Counted from the stretch's first letter, positions 32,826 to 42,520 are shown. The stretch: 64,000 nt of DNA from Geodermatophilus amargosae (GCF_900116515.1 NZ_FPBA01000025.1:17647-81646); one strand, 5' to 3'. Program-made: numbers and translations. The notes: a model not told the origin generated them from the sequence alone.

Positions 32826-34397
32826 ATGGCATCCCGGACGGTCACGCGAGCGTCGGCTGCGACAGTTCTCGCCGGTGCGCTGGTCTTCGCCGGCTCGACG
32901 CAGGCGCTCGCCGCCCCTCCCGGCGGAGGCACCGCCTCGACGCCGCGCGTCATCCAGCGGGACCTGCCGCACAGCGGGGAGGGCGTCCAGACCGTCGTCG
33001 TCGACACCAGCGCCGGGACAGGCAGCACCGGCGGAACGATCAGCCGCAGACCGATCGTGCAACTCGACCTACCGCACAGCGGCGACGGGGACCAGGTCGT
33101 CGTCTACGACGCGAGCGCCGGGAACGCCGGAACCGGCGGGGCCGGTGGCACTGCCATCGCCGCATCCCGCGCCGTCAACACGTCCACCATCACGCAGACG
33201 GCCCTCGCCGGCGCTGGCACGGGGACTGCGAGCGCCACGAACACCGCCACCACGGGCGAGGCGACCTCCGGTGACGCGACCGCCGTCGGAGGCGACGGGG
33301 GGGCCGGGGGAACCGGCGGCACGGGGAGCACCGGCGGCACGATCACCACCGGCCCGACGATGCAGCAGGACCTGCCGCACAGCGGCAACGGCGACCAGAG
33401 CATCGTGCTGGACGCCAGCGCCGGGAACGGCGGGGACGGCGGCGACGGCGGCGACGCGACCGCCGTCTCCGCGGCGGTGAACACCTCCACGGTCACCCAG
33501 ACCGCCGGTGCTGTGGCTGTCACGGGGACCGCGAGCGCCACGAACACCGCCACCACGGGTGACGCGACCGCCGCTGGTGTGCTCGCCGTCGGAGGCGACG
33601 GAGGCGACGGAGGCGACGGCGGCGCGAACAGCACCGGCGGCACGATCACCACCGGCCCGACAGCTCAGCGGGACCGGCCGCACAGCGGCGACGGCGACCA
33701 GAGCATCGTGCTGGACGCCAGCGCCGGGAACGGCGGGGACGGCGGCGACGGCGGCGACGCGACCGCCGTCTCCGCGGCGGTGAACACCTCCACGGTCACC
33801 CAGACCGCCGCGGCCGTCAGTGACGGTGGAGTCGCCACCGCGGCCAACACCGCGGTCACGGGTGACGCCACGTCGGGGAGCGCGGAGGCCACGGGCGGCA
33901 ACGGCGGAACCGGAGGCGACGGCGGCGCGGGCAGCACGGGCGGCGCGATCGCTCCCGGCTCGATCGTCCAGCAGTCGCCACCGAACAGCGGCGGAGATGC
34001 CCAGGGCACGGTCGACGACGTGAGCAGCGGTAACGGCGGAGACGGCGGAGGCGGCGGAGACGCCGTCGCGGCATCGGTCGCGGTGAACGTCACCACCGTC
34101 GACCAGGCGGCCGTCGCCGGTGCCGACGACGGCGCCGACGACGGCGCCGCGACGGCCGCGAATGCTGCGACCACCGGCGACGCGACCTCCGGAGCCGCGA
34201 GCGCGACCGGCGGCGAGGCAGGTGCCGGGGGCGATGGTGGCGTGGGTGAGGACGGCGGGGACGGCGGGGACGGCGGGGACGGCGGGGACGCTGCCGCGCT
34301 GTCGCTGGCGGCCGACACCTCCACCGCGACCCAGACGGCCACCGGGGAGGACGTAGCCCCCGCCGAGCAGCCCACCGGTGACTCCACCGACGGTTGA
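32826..34397 (+). CDS. Secreted glycine-rich multi-repeat protein
   Basis: 523 residues. A Sec signal peptide (basic start, hydrophobic core VLAGALVFAG, cleavage after TQALA, ~residue 29) is followed by about five imperfect units of roughly 100 residues. Each unit has a Q-x-DLPHSGDGDQ..VLDASAG segment, GGDGGDGG, AVSAAVNTSTVTQTA, ATAANTAVTGDAT(S)G and another GGxGGxGG run ending STGG. The second half of each unit is the same module as the body of the small leader peptides. Units 3 and 4 are nearly identical in DNA with a 300-bp period (for example near 33417 and 33717), a sign of recent duplication or conversion. No cysteines, no anchor. Likely an extracellular fibre or matrix protein, by inference only. 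Confidence 0.83.
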   Translation: MASRTVTRASAATVLAGALVFAGSTQALAAPPGGGTASTPRVIQRDLPHSGEGVQTVVVDTSAGTGSTGGTISRRPIVQLDLPHSGDGDQVVVYDASAGNAGTGGAGGTAIAASRAVNTSTITQTALAGAGTGTASATNTATTGEATSGDATAVGGDGGAGGTGGTGSTGGTITTGPTMQQDLPHSGNGDQSIVLDASAGNGGDGGDGGDATAVSAAVNTSTVTQTAGAVAVTGTASATNTATTGDATAAGVLAVGGDGGDGGDGGANSTGGTITTGPTAQRDRPHSGDGDQSIVLDASAGNGGDGGDGGDATAVSAAVNTSTVTQTAAAVSDGGVATAANTAVTGDATSGSAEATGGNGGTGGDGGAGSTGGAIAPGSIVQQSPPNSGGDAQGTVDDVSSGNGGDGGGGGDAVAASVAVNVTTVDQAAVAGADDGADDGAATAANAATTGDATSGAASATGGEAGAGGDGGVGEDGGDGGDGGDGGDAAALSLAADTSTATQTATGEDVAPAEQPTGDSTDG

Positions 34398-34590
34398 GGT
34401 CACGCGGGAGCCGGTGCCCGTCAGCCACCTGGAGGGGACACACCGGGGCCAGGCGCTCCGCACAGCGCGGCGACAGCCGGTCGGTGCGCCCGGCCCCGGG
34501 TCGGTCCGGCGCACCCGTGCGTCGCAGCCCAGCGCCTGGGCAGTCCGGGCGCCGAATGGCACGGTGCGTACCTCGTCCCCGCCGTTGCCG
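34398..34590. other. Short gene-free stretch after the secreted repeat protein
   Basis: 193 bp with no coding signal that I can support. It separates the repeat-protein gene from the integrase remnant; no clear terminator was found. Confidence 0.4.
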
Positions 34591-34770
34591 TCACCCTGCC
34601 GACGACGGTGATCCCTGCTCGGTCACGTCCACGTCGGCCAGCCGCACCCAGGCCGGTTCGGCGCGGCGGCAGCCGGTGTCGATCAGCAGCCGGATCAGGG
34701 CGGCGTCCTGCCGGTCGACCAGCTCGCGACCCACGCACGAGGCCGGCAGCTCAGGGGTGCTGGTCGTCGG
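34591..34770 (-). pseudogene. Tyrosine recombinase (integrase) fragment
   Basis: One open stretch between two in-frame stops reads ..GRELVDRQDAALIRLLIDTG followed by CRRAEPAWVRLADVDV, the start of a phage-type integrase catalytic domain including the box I arginine (DTGCRRAE, normally DTGxRxxEL). No N-terminal SAM-like domain and no HxxR or Tyr box remain. It lies 119 bp from the 3' end of tRNA-Val, and with the tRNA-half copy at 32.2 kb it marks a decayed integrated element. Confidence 0.7.
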
Positions 34771-34888
34771 TCAGCGGCGTGACCTCCGGCGGGCCTCATG
34801 GGCGCCTCCCGACGGGGGCTGTCTGACGGCTACGCCTGCCGACACGCTCCACCGTGAGGGGATCCGCCGCAGGTCGAGTGCGGAGTCG

Positions 34889-34960
34889 TGGGCGCGGCAG
34901 GGATCGAACCTGCGACCGCTCGCTTGTAAGGCGAGAGCTCTCCCGCTGAGCTACGCGCCC
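34889..34960 (-). tRNA. tRNA-Val (anticodon TAC)
   Basis: Complete cloverleaf: acceptor GGGCGCG/CGCGCCC, D arm GCTC..GAGC, anticodon stem CTCGC/GCGAG with loop CTTACAA, T arm GCAGG-TTCGATC-CCTGC, discriminator A. The 3' CCA is not encoded. 72 nt. Confidence 0.95.
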
Positions 34961-35027
34961 CGCGCGCCCAGGGTAGGTGCCCCGGGCGGCGGTACGGGGA
35001 GCGCCGCCCGGACGCCCCCCGGAGGGA

Positions 35028-35489
35028 TCAGGCCGCGATCTTGGCGACGGCGTCCTTCCAGCCGGACTGCTCGCGCGCGTCACCGGGCTGGTTGACCTCG
35101 GTGAACGCGATCTTCCCCTCGGCGTCGACGAGGAAGGTGCCGCGTACGGCCATGCCGGCCTTGTCGTTGAACACCCCGTAGGCCTGGGCGGTGGCGCCGT
35201 GCGGCCAGAAGTCGCTCAGCAGCGGGAAGTCGAAGCCCTCCTGCGCCTTGAACGCCTTGAGGCTGAACGCCGGGTCGGTGCTGATCGCGACCACCTTCAC
35301 GCCGGCGTCGGTGTAGGTGGCCAGCTCGTCGCGCAGCTGGCACAGCTCGCCGGTGCAGATGCCGGAGAACGCGAACGGGTAGAAGACGACGAGCACCGGC
35401 GTCCCCCGCAGGTCGGCGAGGGAGACGACCTGGCGGTCCTGGTCGGGCAGGCTGAACTCGGGCGCGACGTCACCGACGGAGAGGCTCAT
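35028..35489 (-). CDS. ahpE: Peroxiredoxin, AhpE type
   Basis: 153 residues, the same length as mycobacterial AhpE. A thioredoxin-fold peroxiredoxin that reduces peroxides and peroxynitrite in the cytoplasm. The peroxidatic cysteine is Cys45 in PFAFSGICTGEL; a second cysteine at 50 lies too close to be the usual resolving residue, consistent with a one-cysteine mechanism recycled by an external thiol. ATG 35489 gives the canonical start SLSVGDVAPEF. Its neighbours DUF3052 (upstream, same strand, 49-bp gap) and aceE (divergent) match the mycobacterial Rv2238c-Rv2239c-Rv2241 order known from memory. Confidence 0.92.
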   Translation of the reverse strand: MSLSVGDVAPEFSLPDQDRQVVSLADLRGTPVLVVFYPFAFSGICTGELCQLRDELATYTDAGVKVVAISTDPAFSLKAFKAQEGFDFPLLSDFWPHGATAQAYGVFNDKAGMAVRGTFLVDAEGKIAFTEVNQPGDAREQSGWKDAVAKIAA

Positions 35490-35538
35490 GCGCCCGATCG
35501 TGCCGCACGTGCCGATGTGGCCTCGCAGCGGGACGTCC

Positions 35539-35964
35539 TCAGCGGCGGGTGCGCGCCGTCTTCGGGGTGACCAGCCGGATCCCCGACCAGTCCTTGGCGG
35601 CGGAGATGCTGCTGGTCTGGGCCAGCCCCGCGGTGGGGGCCGCCTCGGTGACGTCACCGGGCTCGACGTGGCCGGGACGCCCGGACTTGGGCACCAGCAG
35701 CCACACGACACCGTCGTCGGCGAGGGAGGCGATCGCGTCGACGAGCGCGTCGACGAGGTCGCCGTCGTCCTCGCGCCACCAGAGGAGGACGACGTCGGCG
35801 ACCTCGTCGGTGTCCTCGTCGACCATCTCGCTGCCCGAGGTGTCGACGATCGAGTCGCGCAGGTCCTCGTCGGCGTCCTCGTCCCAGCCGAGCTCCTGCA
35901 CGACCATGCCCGGTTTGATGCCCAGGCGGGCCGCCATGCCGGCGCTGCCCGAGTCGACGCTCAT
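35539..35964 (-). CDS. DUF3052 protein
   Basis: 141 residues. Strongly acidic middle (WDEDADEDLRDSI, VDEDTDEVADVV) followed by a hydrophobic strand VVLLWWRED, a pattern typical of the actinobacterial DUF3052 family. The C terminus is basic. The function is not established. GGAGGAA lies 10 bases before the ATG at 35964. Conserved linkage with ahpE downstream and aceE divergent is the only functional hint. Confidence 0.88.
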   Translation of the reverse strand: MSVDSGSAGMAARLGIKPGMVVQELGWDEDADEDLRDSIVDTSGSEMVDEDTDEVADVVLLWWREDDGDLVDALVDAIASLADDGVVWLLVPKSGRPGHVEPGDVTEAAPTAGLAQTSSISAAKDWSGIRLVTPKTARTRR

Positions 35965-36280
35965 CCCTGCTGTTCCTCCGAGGTGTGGCCGGCCGCCCGC
36001 GTTGCGCAGGCAGGCACGAGGCGCCGAGTGACGGGCGCGTGGGAGTCGTGGGGGCCGACGGCGGACACGACCGGCGGGGAGTCCACCCGCTGCCTGGTCA
36101 TGTCACCCCTCTCGTGCCCGGAAAGCGCTGTCCCGACGGCGTCGGTCTGCGTGGGCAGGAGCGTAGGGCATGCCTGGTGACGCGCAAGCGCTCGTCGGCG
36201 ACGCGCCCGAGGGGCCCCGTCCACCGCTGGCCGGGAGGTCTCACGTGACGCGGACCATCCCGGCGCGCGACGATGGACCC
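35965..36280. promoter_or_regulatory. Divergent promoter region DUF3052/aceE
   Basis: 316 bp between the two divergent starts. No inverted repeat of note was found. It includes an alternative aceE start: GTG 36245 with GGGAGG (36233-36238) six bases upstream, in frame with ATG 36281. Confidence 0.45.
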
Positions 36281-39079
36281 ATGAGCGCTCCGCAGCAGAG
36301 TGGCGACCCCACCCGCGACGCCGGCCGGCCCCGCGCGGTCATCACCGACGGGCTCCCCAGCCAGCTGGTCGACACCGATCCCGACGAGACCCAGGAGTGG
36401 GTCGAGTCGCTCGACAGCGTCGTCGAGCACGCAGGCCGCGGGCGGGCCCGCTACCTCATGCTCAAGATGCTGCAGCGCAGCCGTGAGCAGCAGGTGGGTG
36501 TGCCGGCCCTCCGCAGCACCGACTACATCAACACGATCCCGCCCGAGCGGGAGCCGTACTTCCCCGGCGACGAGGACACCGAGCGGCGCATCCGCGCCTA
36601 CATCCGCTGGAACGCCGCGATCATGGTCCACCGGGCGCAGCGGCCCGGCATCGGCGTCGGCGGCCACATCTCCTCCTACGCCTCCTCCGCCTCGCTCTAC
36701 GAGGTCGGCTTCAACCACTTCTTCCGCGGCAAGGACCACCCCGGCGGCGGCGACCAGATCTGGTTCCAGGGTCACGCCTCCCCCGGCATCTACGCGCGTG
36801 CCTTCCTCGAGGGCCGGCTCAGCGAGCAGCAGCTCGACGGCTTCCGGCAGGAGGTCAGTCACCCCGGCGGCGGGCTGTCGAGCTACCCGCACCCGCGGCT
36901 CATGCCGGACTTCTGGGAGTTCCCCAGCGTCTCCATGGGCCTGGGCCCGATGAACGCGATCTACCAGGCCCGGTTCAACCGGTACCTGCACGCCCGCGGC
37001 GTCAAGGACACCTCCGACCAGCACGTCTGGGCCTTCCTCGGCGACGGCGAGATGGACGAGCCCGAGTCGCTCGGCATGATCGGTCTCGCTGCCCGCGAGG
37101 AGCTGGACAACCTCACCTTCGTCGTCAACTGCAACCTGCAGCGGCTCGACGGCCCGGTGCGCGGCAACGGCAAGGTCATCCAGGAGCTGGAGTCGTTCTT
37201 CCGCGGCGCCGGCTGGAACGTGATCAAGGTGATCTGGGGCCGCGAGTGGGACCCGCTGCTGTCGGCCGACCGTGACGGCGCCCTGGTCAACCTGATGAAC
37301 CAGACGCCCGACGGGGACTACCAGACCTACAAGGCCGAGGACGGCGCGTTCGTCCGCGAGCACTTCTTCGGGCGCGACCCGCGCACCCGCAAGCTCGTGG
37401 AGCACATGAGCGACAAGGACGTCTGGGACCTCTCCCGCGGCGGGCACGACTACCGCAAGGTGTACGCGGCGTTCAAGGCGGCCGTGGAGCACAAGGGCCA
37501 GCCGACGGTCATCCTCGCCAAGACCATCAAGGGCTGGACGCTGGGCAGCCACTTCGAGGGCCGCAACTCCACGCACCAGATGAAGAAGCTGACCGCGGAG
37601 GACCTCGCCGCCTTCCGCGACCGGCTCTACCTGCCGATCCCCGACGAGGCGCTCGACAAGACCCTGCCGCCCTACTACAAGCCCGAGCCGGACTCCGACG
37701 AGATGCAGTACATGCTCGAGCGGCGCCGGACCCTGGGTGGCGCGGTGCCGCGCCGCCGAGCGGAGTTCAAGACGCTCAAGGCGCCCGAGGACAAGGCCTT
37801 CGACGTCCTGCGGCGCGGCTCGGGCAAGCAGGAGGTGGCGACGACGATGGCGTTCGTCCGCCTGCTCAAGGAGCTGCTGAAGGACGTGGAACTCGGCCCG
37901 CGCTTCGTGCCGATCATCCCCGACGAGGCGCGCACGTTCGGCCTGGACAGCCTCTTCTCGTCGCACAAGATCTACAACCCGGCCGGGCAGCGCTACACCT
38001 CGGTCGACCGGGAGCTGATGCTGGCCTATAAGGAGTCCGAGCAGGGCGTCATCCTGCACGAGGGCATCAACGAGGCCGGCTCGACGGCGTCGTTCACCGC
38101 CGTCGGGACGTCGTACGCCACGCACGGCGAGCCGATGATCCCGATCTACATCTTCTACTCGATGTTCGGGTTCCAGCGGACCGGTGACTCGTTCTGGGCC
38201 GCCGCCGACCAGATGACCCGCGGCTTCGTCCTCGGTGCCACCGCCGGCCGGACGACGCTCAACGGCGAGGGCCTGCAGCACGAGGACGGCCACTCATTGC
38301 TGCTGGCGCACACCAACCCGGCGGTGGTGTCCTACGACCCGGCCTTCTCCTACGAGGTCGGCCACATCACCCGGGACGCGCTGCTGCGCATGTACGGCGA
38401 GGACCCGGGCGCCCCGCTCGGCGGGCACCGCAGCCCCGACGTCATGTACTACCTGACCGTCTACAACGAGCCGTACAAGCAGCCGGCCGAGCCCGAGGAC
38501 CTCGACGTCCAGGGGCTGCTCGCCGGCATGTACCGCTACGCCCCAGGCCACGGCGAGGGCTCCCGGGCACAGGTCCTGGCCTCGGGCGTGGCGGTGCCGT
38601 GGGCACTGCGGGCGCAGGAGCTGCTGCGCGAGGACTGGAGAGTGTCGGCCGACGTGTGGTCCGTGACGTCGTGGACCGAGCTGCGTCGGCAGGCCGACGC
38701 GTGCGAGGAGCACAACCTCCTGCACCCGGAGGAGGAGCCGCAGGTGCCGTACGTGACCCAGCGGCTGCAGGACGCCGAGGGGCCCGTCGTGGCGGTGTCG
38801 GACTGGATGCGGTCGGTGCCCGACCTGATCGCCCCGTACGTCCCGGGCGGGATGGCGACGCTGGGCACCGACGGGTTCGGCCTGTCCGACACCCGCCCGG
38901 CGCTGCGCCGGCACTTCCACGTCGACGCCGAGTCGATCGTCGTCCGGACGCTGGCCTCGCTGGCCGACCGCGGTCAGCTGGACCGCTCGACGGTCCGCGA
39001 GGCGGTGGAGAAGTACCGGATCCGCGACGTGCAGGCGGCGCCGGCCGAGGAGCGGACCGACCCCAGCCCGGCGACCTGA
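36281..39079 (+). CDS. aceE: Pyruvate dehydrogenase E1 component, homodimeric type
   Basis: 932 residues of the AceE family, which decarboxylates pyruvate with thiamine diphosphate and passes the acetyl group to the E2 lipoyl domain. Family landmarks are visible: [30 protein letters not shown] and [13 protein letters not shown] near the N terminus. The ThDP-binding stretch [10 protein letters not shown] runs to [15 protein letters not shown] (~250-290), and [17 protein letters not shown] is in the second half. Length is normal. The start is uncertain: ATG 36281 has no good ribosome site, whereas in-frame GTG 36245 does and would add 12 residues. A copy of the dispersed intergenic repeat follows the stop. 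Confidence 0.94.
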   Translation: MSAPQQSGDPTRDAGRPRAVITDGLPSQLVDTDPDETQEWVESLDSVVEHAGRGRARYLMLKMLQRSREQQVGVPALRSTDYINTIPPEREPYFPGDEDTERRIRAYIRWNAAIMVHRAQRPGIGVGGHISSYASSASLYEVGFNHFFRGKDHPGGGDQIWFQGHASPGIYARAFLEGRLSEQQLDGFRQEVSHPGGGLSSYPHPRLMPDFWEFPSVSMGLGPMNAIYQARFNRYLHARGVKDTSDQHVWAFLGDGEMDEPESLGMIGLAAREELDNLTFVVNCNLQRLDGPVRGNGKVIQELESFFRGAGWNVIKVIWGREWDPLLSADRDGALVNLMNQTPDGDYQTYKAEDGAFVREHFFGRDPRTRKLVEHMSDKDVWDLSRGGHDYRKVYAAFKAAVEHKGQPTVILAKTIKGWTLGSHFEGRNSTHQMKKLTAEDLAAFRDRLYLPIPDEALDKTLPPYYKPEPDSDEMQYMLERRRTLGGAVPRRRAEFKTLKAPEDKAFDVLRRGSGKQEVATTMAFVRLLKELLKDVELGPRFVPIIPDEARTFGLDSLFSSHKIYNPAGQRYTSVDRELMLAYKESEQGVILHEGINEAGSTASFTAVGTSYATHGEPMIPIYIFYSMFGFQRTGDSFWAAADQMTRGFVLGATAGRTTLNGEGLQHEDGHSLLLAHTNPAVVSYDPAFSYEVGHITRDALLRMYGEDPGAPLGGHRSPDVMYYLTVYNEPYKQPAEPEDLDVQGLLAGMYRYAPGHGEGSRAQVLASGVAVPWALRAQELLREDWRVSADVWSVTSWTELRRQADACEEHNLLHPEEEPQVPYVTQRLQDAEGPVVAVSDWMRSVPDLIAPYVPGGMATLGTDGFGLSDTRPALRRHFHVDAESIVVRTLASLADRGQLDRSTVREAVEKYRIRDVQAAPAEERTDPSPAT

Positions 39080-39083
39080 CGTC

Positions 39084-39140
39084 AGGACCCCCTTGCCCCC
39101 CGCCACTCGCGAGCCCGCGGCGGGACCCTGCACGGGGGCC
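39084..39140. repeat. Dispersed intergenic palindromic repeat, copy B
   Basis: 57 bp beginning five bases after the aceE stop. Outer arms GGACCCCCTTGC and GCACGGGGGCC can pair; core CTCGCGAGCCCGCGGCGGG is identical to copies D and E. Confidence 0.75.
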
Positions 39141-39182
39141 GCCCTCGCACCCGACTCCGCCGCCGACGACGGCCCACGCGAC

Positions 39183-40103
39183 GTGGCCGTCGTCGGCGGC
39201 GGGGTGGTCGGGCTGACCTGTGCGCTCGAGCTGGCACGGTCGGGGCACCGGGTCCGGGTGCACACCGCCGACCCGTGGCCCGCGACGACCTCCGCGGTGG
39301 CCGCCGCGATCTGGTTCCCCTACCGGGCAGCGCCCGTGGACGCCGTCCTGCGGTGGGGCGCCACCTCGCTGGAGGTCCTCACCCGGCTCGCCGCCGACCC
39401 GGCGACCGGGGTGCGGCTCCGCCCGGGCACCTTCGTGCACCGCACCCCCGAACCGGACCTGTGGTGGACGCCGGGGGTGCCCGGGGTCCGTCCGGCGGCC
39501 CCGGAGGAGCTCCCGCCCGGCGCCCGCGCCGGTACCCGCTGCACGCTGCCGGTGGTCGACACGGGGGCGTACCTGCCCTGGCTGGCCGCCGGGTGCGCCT
39601 CGGCCGGGGTGGCGACCGTGCCGGGTCGGGTCGCCGCACTCGACGAGGTGGCCGGCGACGTCGTCGTGGTGGCCGCCGGGCTGGGTTCGGGGCACCTCCT
39701 CGACGACGACACCGGCGTCCCCGTGCAGGGCCAGGTGGTCCGGCTGGCCGACCCGGGCCTGTCCGGCTGGGTGCTGGACCAGGACGGCCCGGCCGGGCTG
39801 ACCTACGTCGTCCCCCGCGGCCGGGACGTCGTCTGCGGCGGGACGGCGGTGGAGGGGGCCACGGGCCGCGAGCCCGATCCGCGGGTGGAGGCGGCGATCC
39901 TGGAGCGGGCGTGCGCGCTGGTCCCCGAGCTGCGGGGTCAGCCGGTGCTGTCGCGGGCGGTGGGGCTGCGGCCGGCCCGGCCCACCGTCCGGCTGGAACG
40001 GCTGGAGATCGGCGGGCGGCCCGTCGTCGCCTGCTACGGGCACGGCGGCGCCGGTGTCACCCTCTCCTGGGGCTGCGCGGCCGAGGTCGCCGGTCTGGTG
40101 TGA
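39183..40103 (+). CDS. FAD-dependent amino acid oxidase (D-amino-acid oxidase-like)
   Basis: 306 residues from GTG 39183. The FAD-binding VVGGGVVGLTCALELARSG is at the very start, and the family C-terminal GHGGAGVTLSWGCA is at the end; ATTSAVAAAIWFPYRA is the DAAO-type second motif. It would oxidise a D-amino acid to the oxo acid with H2O2 production; substrate choice is not visible. A TTG at 39093 would add 30 residues, but these are encoded by repeat copy B and look non-homologous, so the shorter start is preferred. There is no good ribosome site for either. The 3' end overlaps the convergent GH88/105-like gene by 47 bp. Confidence 0.8.
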   Translation: MAVVGGGVVGLTCALELARSGHRVRVHTADPWPATTSAVAAAIWFPYRAAPVDAVLRWGATSLEVLTRLAADPATGVRLRPGTFVHRTPEPDLWWTPGVPGVRPAAPEELPPGARAGTRCTLPVVDTGAYLPWLAAGCASAGVATVPGRVAALDEVAGDVVVVAAGLGSGHLLDDDTGVPVQGQVVRLADPGLSGWVLDQDGPAGLTYVVPRGRDVVCGGTAVEGATGREPDPRVEAAILERACALVPELRGQPVLSRAVGLRPARPTVRLERLEIGGRPVVACYGHGGAGVTLSWGCAAEVAGLV

Positions 40104-41073
40104 GCCCGTCCCCGGGGAGGGGCCGCGCCGCCGCGTCGGCCAGCAGCAGGAGGGCCTGGGCCTCGGGTGAGTGCCCCGGACGGTCGAACCGGGGCGCGGC
40201 CGGTGCACCGGAGACCCTCCCCAGCCCGTCGAGGCTCGCGACGGCGGGAACGAGCAGCGCCCGCCCGACCGCTCCGTACGGCGCCGGCAGCCAGCCCTCG
40301 CCGGCTCCGGTCAGCGCCGCGTAGGACAGCGTCGCGGCCGCCGCGGGGTCGGCGCGCGACGCGTCGTCGTCGAGGACGTCCCCGAGGGTCCCGTCGGGCC
40401 GCCGGTGTGCCAGGCATCCGTCGAGCAGTGCCCGGAGCTCGGCCGCGAGCGCGGCGCCGGAGGCGGCCGGCAGGCGGCCCACCGTCCGCGCCAGGCCGGC
40501 GGCCACCCAGCCGTTGCCCGTGCCCCAGGCACGGTCGTCCGCGGGGCGGCCGGCGTCCTCGTCCCACCGGGCGCGCCACAGCCCGTCGGGTCGCCGCAAC
40601 CGGGAGCGGTGGCCGTCCAGCTGGGCGAGCGCGGCGTCCCCGTGCCCGGCCGCGGCCAGCGGCGGCACGACCGTGCAGACCGTGTCGGCCCACACCTCGC
40701 GGGGACCGACCAGGTGGAACAGGGTGCCGTCGGCGGCGCGGGGCGCGGACCGCAGCAGCCACGCCCGCTGGCGGGCGGCGGCGGCTGTCAGGGCGGCGTC
40801 GCCCGTGCGGCGCGCCACCAGGTCCACGTACTCGCCGACGATGCCGCCGTTGACGCTGCAGGCGGGATCGAGCTCGGCCAGCCGGCCGTCGGGCAGCTGC
40901 CGCGCGACGGCGTCGCCGACGAGCGCCCTCAGCGCGGAGTCCTCGCCGTCGCCGTCGAGGACCGCAGCCGTCAGGCCCTGGTCCCAGGAGTGCCGCTGGC
41001 AGACGAGCAGGGCGCCGAGCACCCGCCGGCGGGTCCCGTCGTCGAGCACGGGACCCGCCGGCGGGCACTCCAT
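40057..41073 (-). CDS. Glycoside hydrolase family 88/105-like protein
   Basis: 338 residues, an (alpha/alpha)6-barrel-like sequence: repeated helices with DGTLFH, WADTVCTVVPPLAAAG, DDRAWGTGNGWVAAGLA and PDGTLGDVLDD, which resemble GH105 unsaturated rhamnogalacturonyl hydrolases and GH88 unsaturated glucuronyl hydrolases. These act on 4,5-unsaturated uronic acid ends left by polysaccharide lyases. No signal peptide, so cytoplasmic. ATG 41073 overlaps the GH1 stop codon (ATGA), so the two are coupled. Family assignment is by motif memory; exact GH number and substrate are uncertain. Confidence 0.7.
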   Translation of the reverse strand: MECPPAGPVLDDGTRRRVLGALLVCQRHSWDQGLTAAVLDGDGEDSALRALVGDAVARQLPDGRLAELDPACSVNGGIVGEYVDLVARRTGDAALTAAAARQRAWLLRSAPRAADGTLFHLVGPREVWADTVCTVVPPLAAAGHGDAALAQLDGHRSRLRRPDGLWRARWDEDAGRPADDRAWGTGNGWVAAGLARTVGRLPAASGAALAAELRALLDGCLAHRRPDGTLGDVLDDDASRADPAAAATLSYAALTGAGEGWLPAPYGAVGRALLVPAVASLDGLGRVSGAPAAPRFDRPGHSPEAQALLLLADAAARPLPGDGLTPDRRPRPRSPRRG

Positions 41074-42473
41074 CAGGCCTCGTCGCGGTGGCGGCGCAGC
41101 AGCTCGGCGTAGGCCAGCCCGCTGTCCTTCGCGGTGCGCCGCTGGGTGGCGTAGTCCACGTGCACCAGCCCGAAGCGCTGGGCGTACCCGCGGGCCCACT
41201 CGTAGTTGTCCAGCAGCGACCAGGCGAAGTAGCCGCGCACGTCGGCGCCGCGCTCCATCGCCGCGGCCATGGCCGCGAGGTGGCGGACCAGGAAGTCGAC
41301 CCGCTCGGGGTCGTGCACCGCGCCCTCGGCGTCGACCTCGTCGTCCCAGGCGGAGCCGTTCTCCGTGACGACGAGCGGCAGCCCCGGCGCGCGCCCGCCG
41401 ATCCACAGCAGCAGGTCGGTGAACGCCTGCGGGCTGATGCCCCAGCCCATCGTCGTCGTCGGTCCCACCGGGTCGAGCTCGACGACGTCGCCGCCGCCGA
41501 TGAACGACGTCGGCGGCTTGCCGGCCGGCCGGGTGCCGGCCCGCACCGTCTGCTCGAAGTAGTAGTTGACGCCCAGCCAGTCCAGCGGCGCGGCGATCGT
41601 CTCCAGGTCGCCGTCACGGACCGGCAGCGGGGCGCCGGCGGCCTCGAGGTCGGCGACGACGTCGGCCGGGTAGGCCCCGTTCACGACCGGCTCGAGGAAC
41701 ATCCGGTTCTGCTGGCCGTCGAGGCGGCGGGCCGCGTCGAGGTCGGCGGGGTCCTGGCTGGCCGGGTTCATCGGCGTGAAGTTGAGCGTGACGCCGAGCG
41801 AGGAGACGCCGGCCGCCCGCAGCCGGGCCGCGGCCAGGCCGTGGCCCAGCAGCAGGTGGTGGGTGGCGCGGGCGCCGGCGACGGAGTCCTGCAGCCCCGG
41901 TGCGTGCGCTCCGGACACGTGGCCGAGCAGGGCGCTGCACATCGGCTCGTTCAGCGTCGACCAGTGCGTCACCCGGTCACCGAGGGCGCCGACGACGACG
42001 GAGGCGTACTCGGCGAAGCGCTCGGCGGTGTCCCGGTCGGCCCAGCCGCCGCGGTCCTGCAGCGCCTGCGGCAGGTCCCAGTGGTAGAGCGTCAGCCAGG
42101 GCTGCACGCCGACGGCGAGCAGCTCGTCGACCAGCCGCCGGTAGAAGTCCAGCCCCCGCTGCTCGACCCGGCCGCCGCCCTCCGGCAGCACCCGCGGCCA
42201 GGACACGGAGAACCGGTACGCCGAGAGCCCGAGGCCGGCCATCAGCGCGACGTCGTCGCGGTAGCGGTGGTAGTGGTCGACGGCGACGTCGCCGGTGTGG
42301 CCCTGGTACGTGCGGCCGGGCGTGTGGCTGTAGGTGTCCCAGATCGAGGGGCCACGGCCGTCCTCGGTGACGGCCCCCTCGATCTGGTAGGCGGCGGTCG
42401 CGGCACCGAAGACGAAGCCGGGCGGGAAGGTGAGGCCGGCGAGGGCGTCCTCGCGGATGTCGGTGCTGGTCAC
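41073..42473 (-). CDS. Glycoside hydrolase family 1 beta-glucosidase
   Basis: 466 residues, a GH1 TIM barrel that hydrolyses beta-glucosides or related disaccharides with retention. The start GFVFGAATAAYQIEGA is the family signature. The acid/base Glu is in STLNEP (~residue 162) and the nucleophile Glu in VVTENGS (~369). GYFAWSLLDNYEWARGY near the end completes the family pattern. GTG 42473 was chosen because GAGGAGAA precedes it. No signal peptide, so it should cleave sugars brought in by the adjacent ABC importer. Same strand as the ATPase and permease genes; likely the end of that operon. Confidence 0.93.
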   Translation of the reverse strand: MTSTDIREDALAGLTFPPGFVFGAATAAYQIEGAVTEDGRGPSIWDTYSHTPGRTYQGHTGDVAVDHYHRYRDDVALMAGLGLSAYRFSVSWPRVLPEGGGRVEQRGLDFYRRLVDELLAVGVQPWLTLYHWDLPQALQDRGGWADRDTAERFAEYASVVVGALGDRVTHWSTLNEPMCSALLGHVSGAHAPGLQDSVAGARATHHLLLGHGLAAARLRAAGVSSLGVTLNFTPMNPASQDPADLDAARRLDGQQNRMFLEPVVNGAYPADVVADLEAAGAPLPVRDGDLETIAAPLDWLGVNYYFEQTVRAGTRPAGKPPTSFIGGGDVVELDPVGPTTTMGWGISPQAFTDLLLWIGGRAPGLPLVVTENGSAWDDEVDAEGAVHDPERVDFLVRHLAAMAAAMERGADVRGYFAWSLLDNYEWARGYAQRFGLVHVDYATQRRTAKDSGLAYAELLRRHRDEA

Positions 42474-42520
42474 GGGAGGGGTTCTCCTCAGGGCAGGAGG
42501 GAGCACGGGCAGAGGGGGGC

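Noticed and set aside
19613..34397. PE_PGRS proteins as explanation for the GGAGG-rich products
   Set aside because: There is no PE domain; instead there is a distinct MFEDQY leader or a Sec signal peptide. The similarity is compositional.
39093..39182. TTG start giving the amino acid oxidase 30 extra residues
   Set aside because: The extra codons are inside the dispersed intergenic repeat and the FAD motif begins right after the GTG at 39183.
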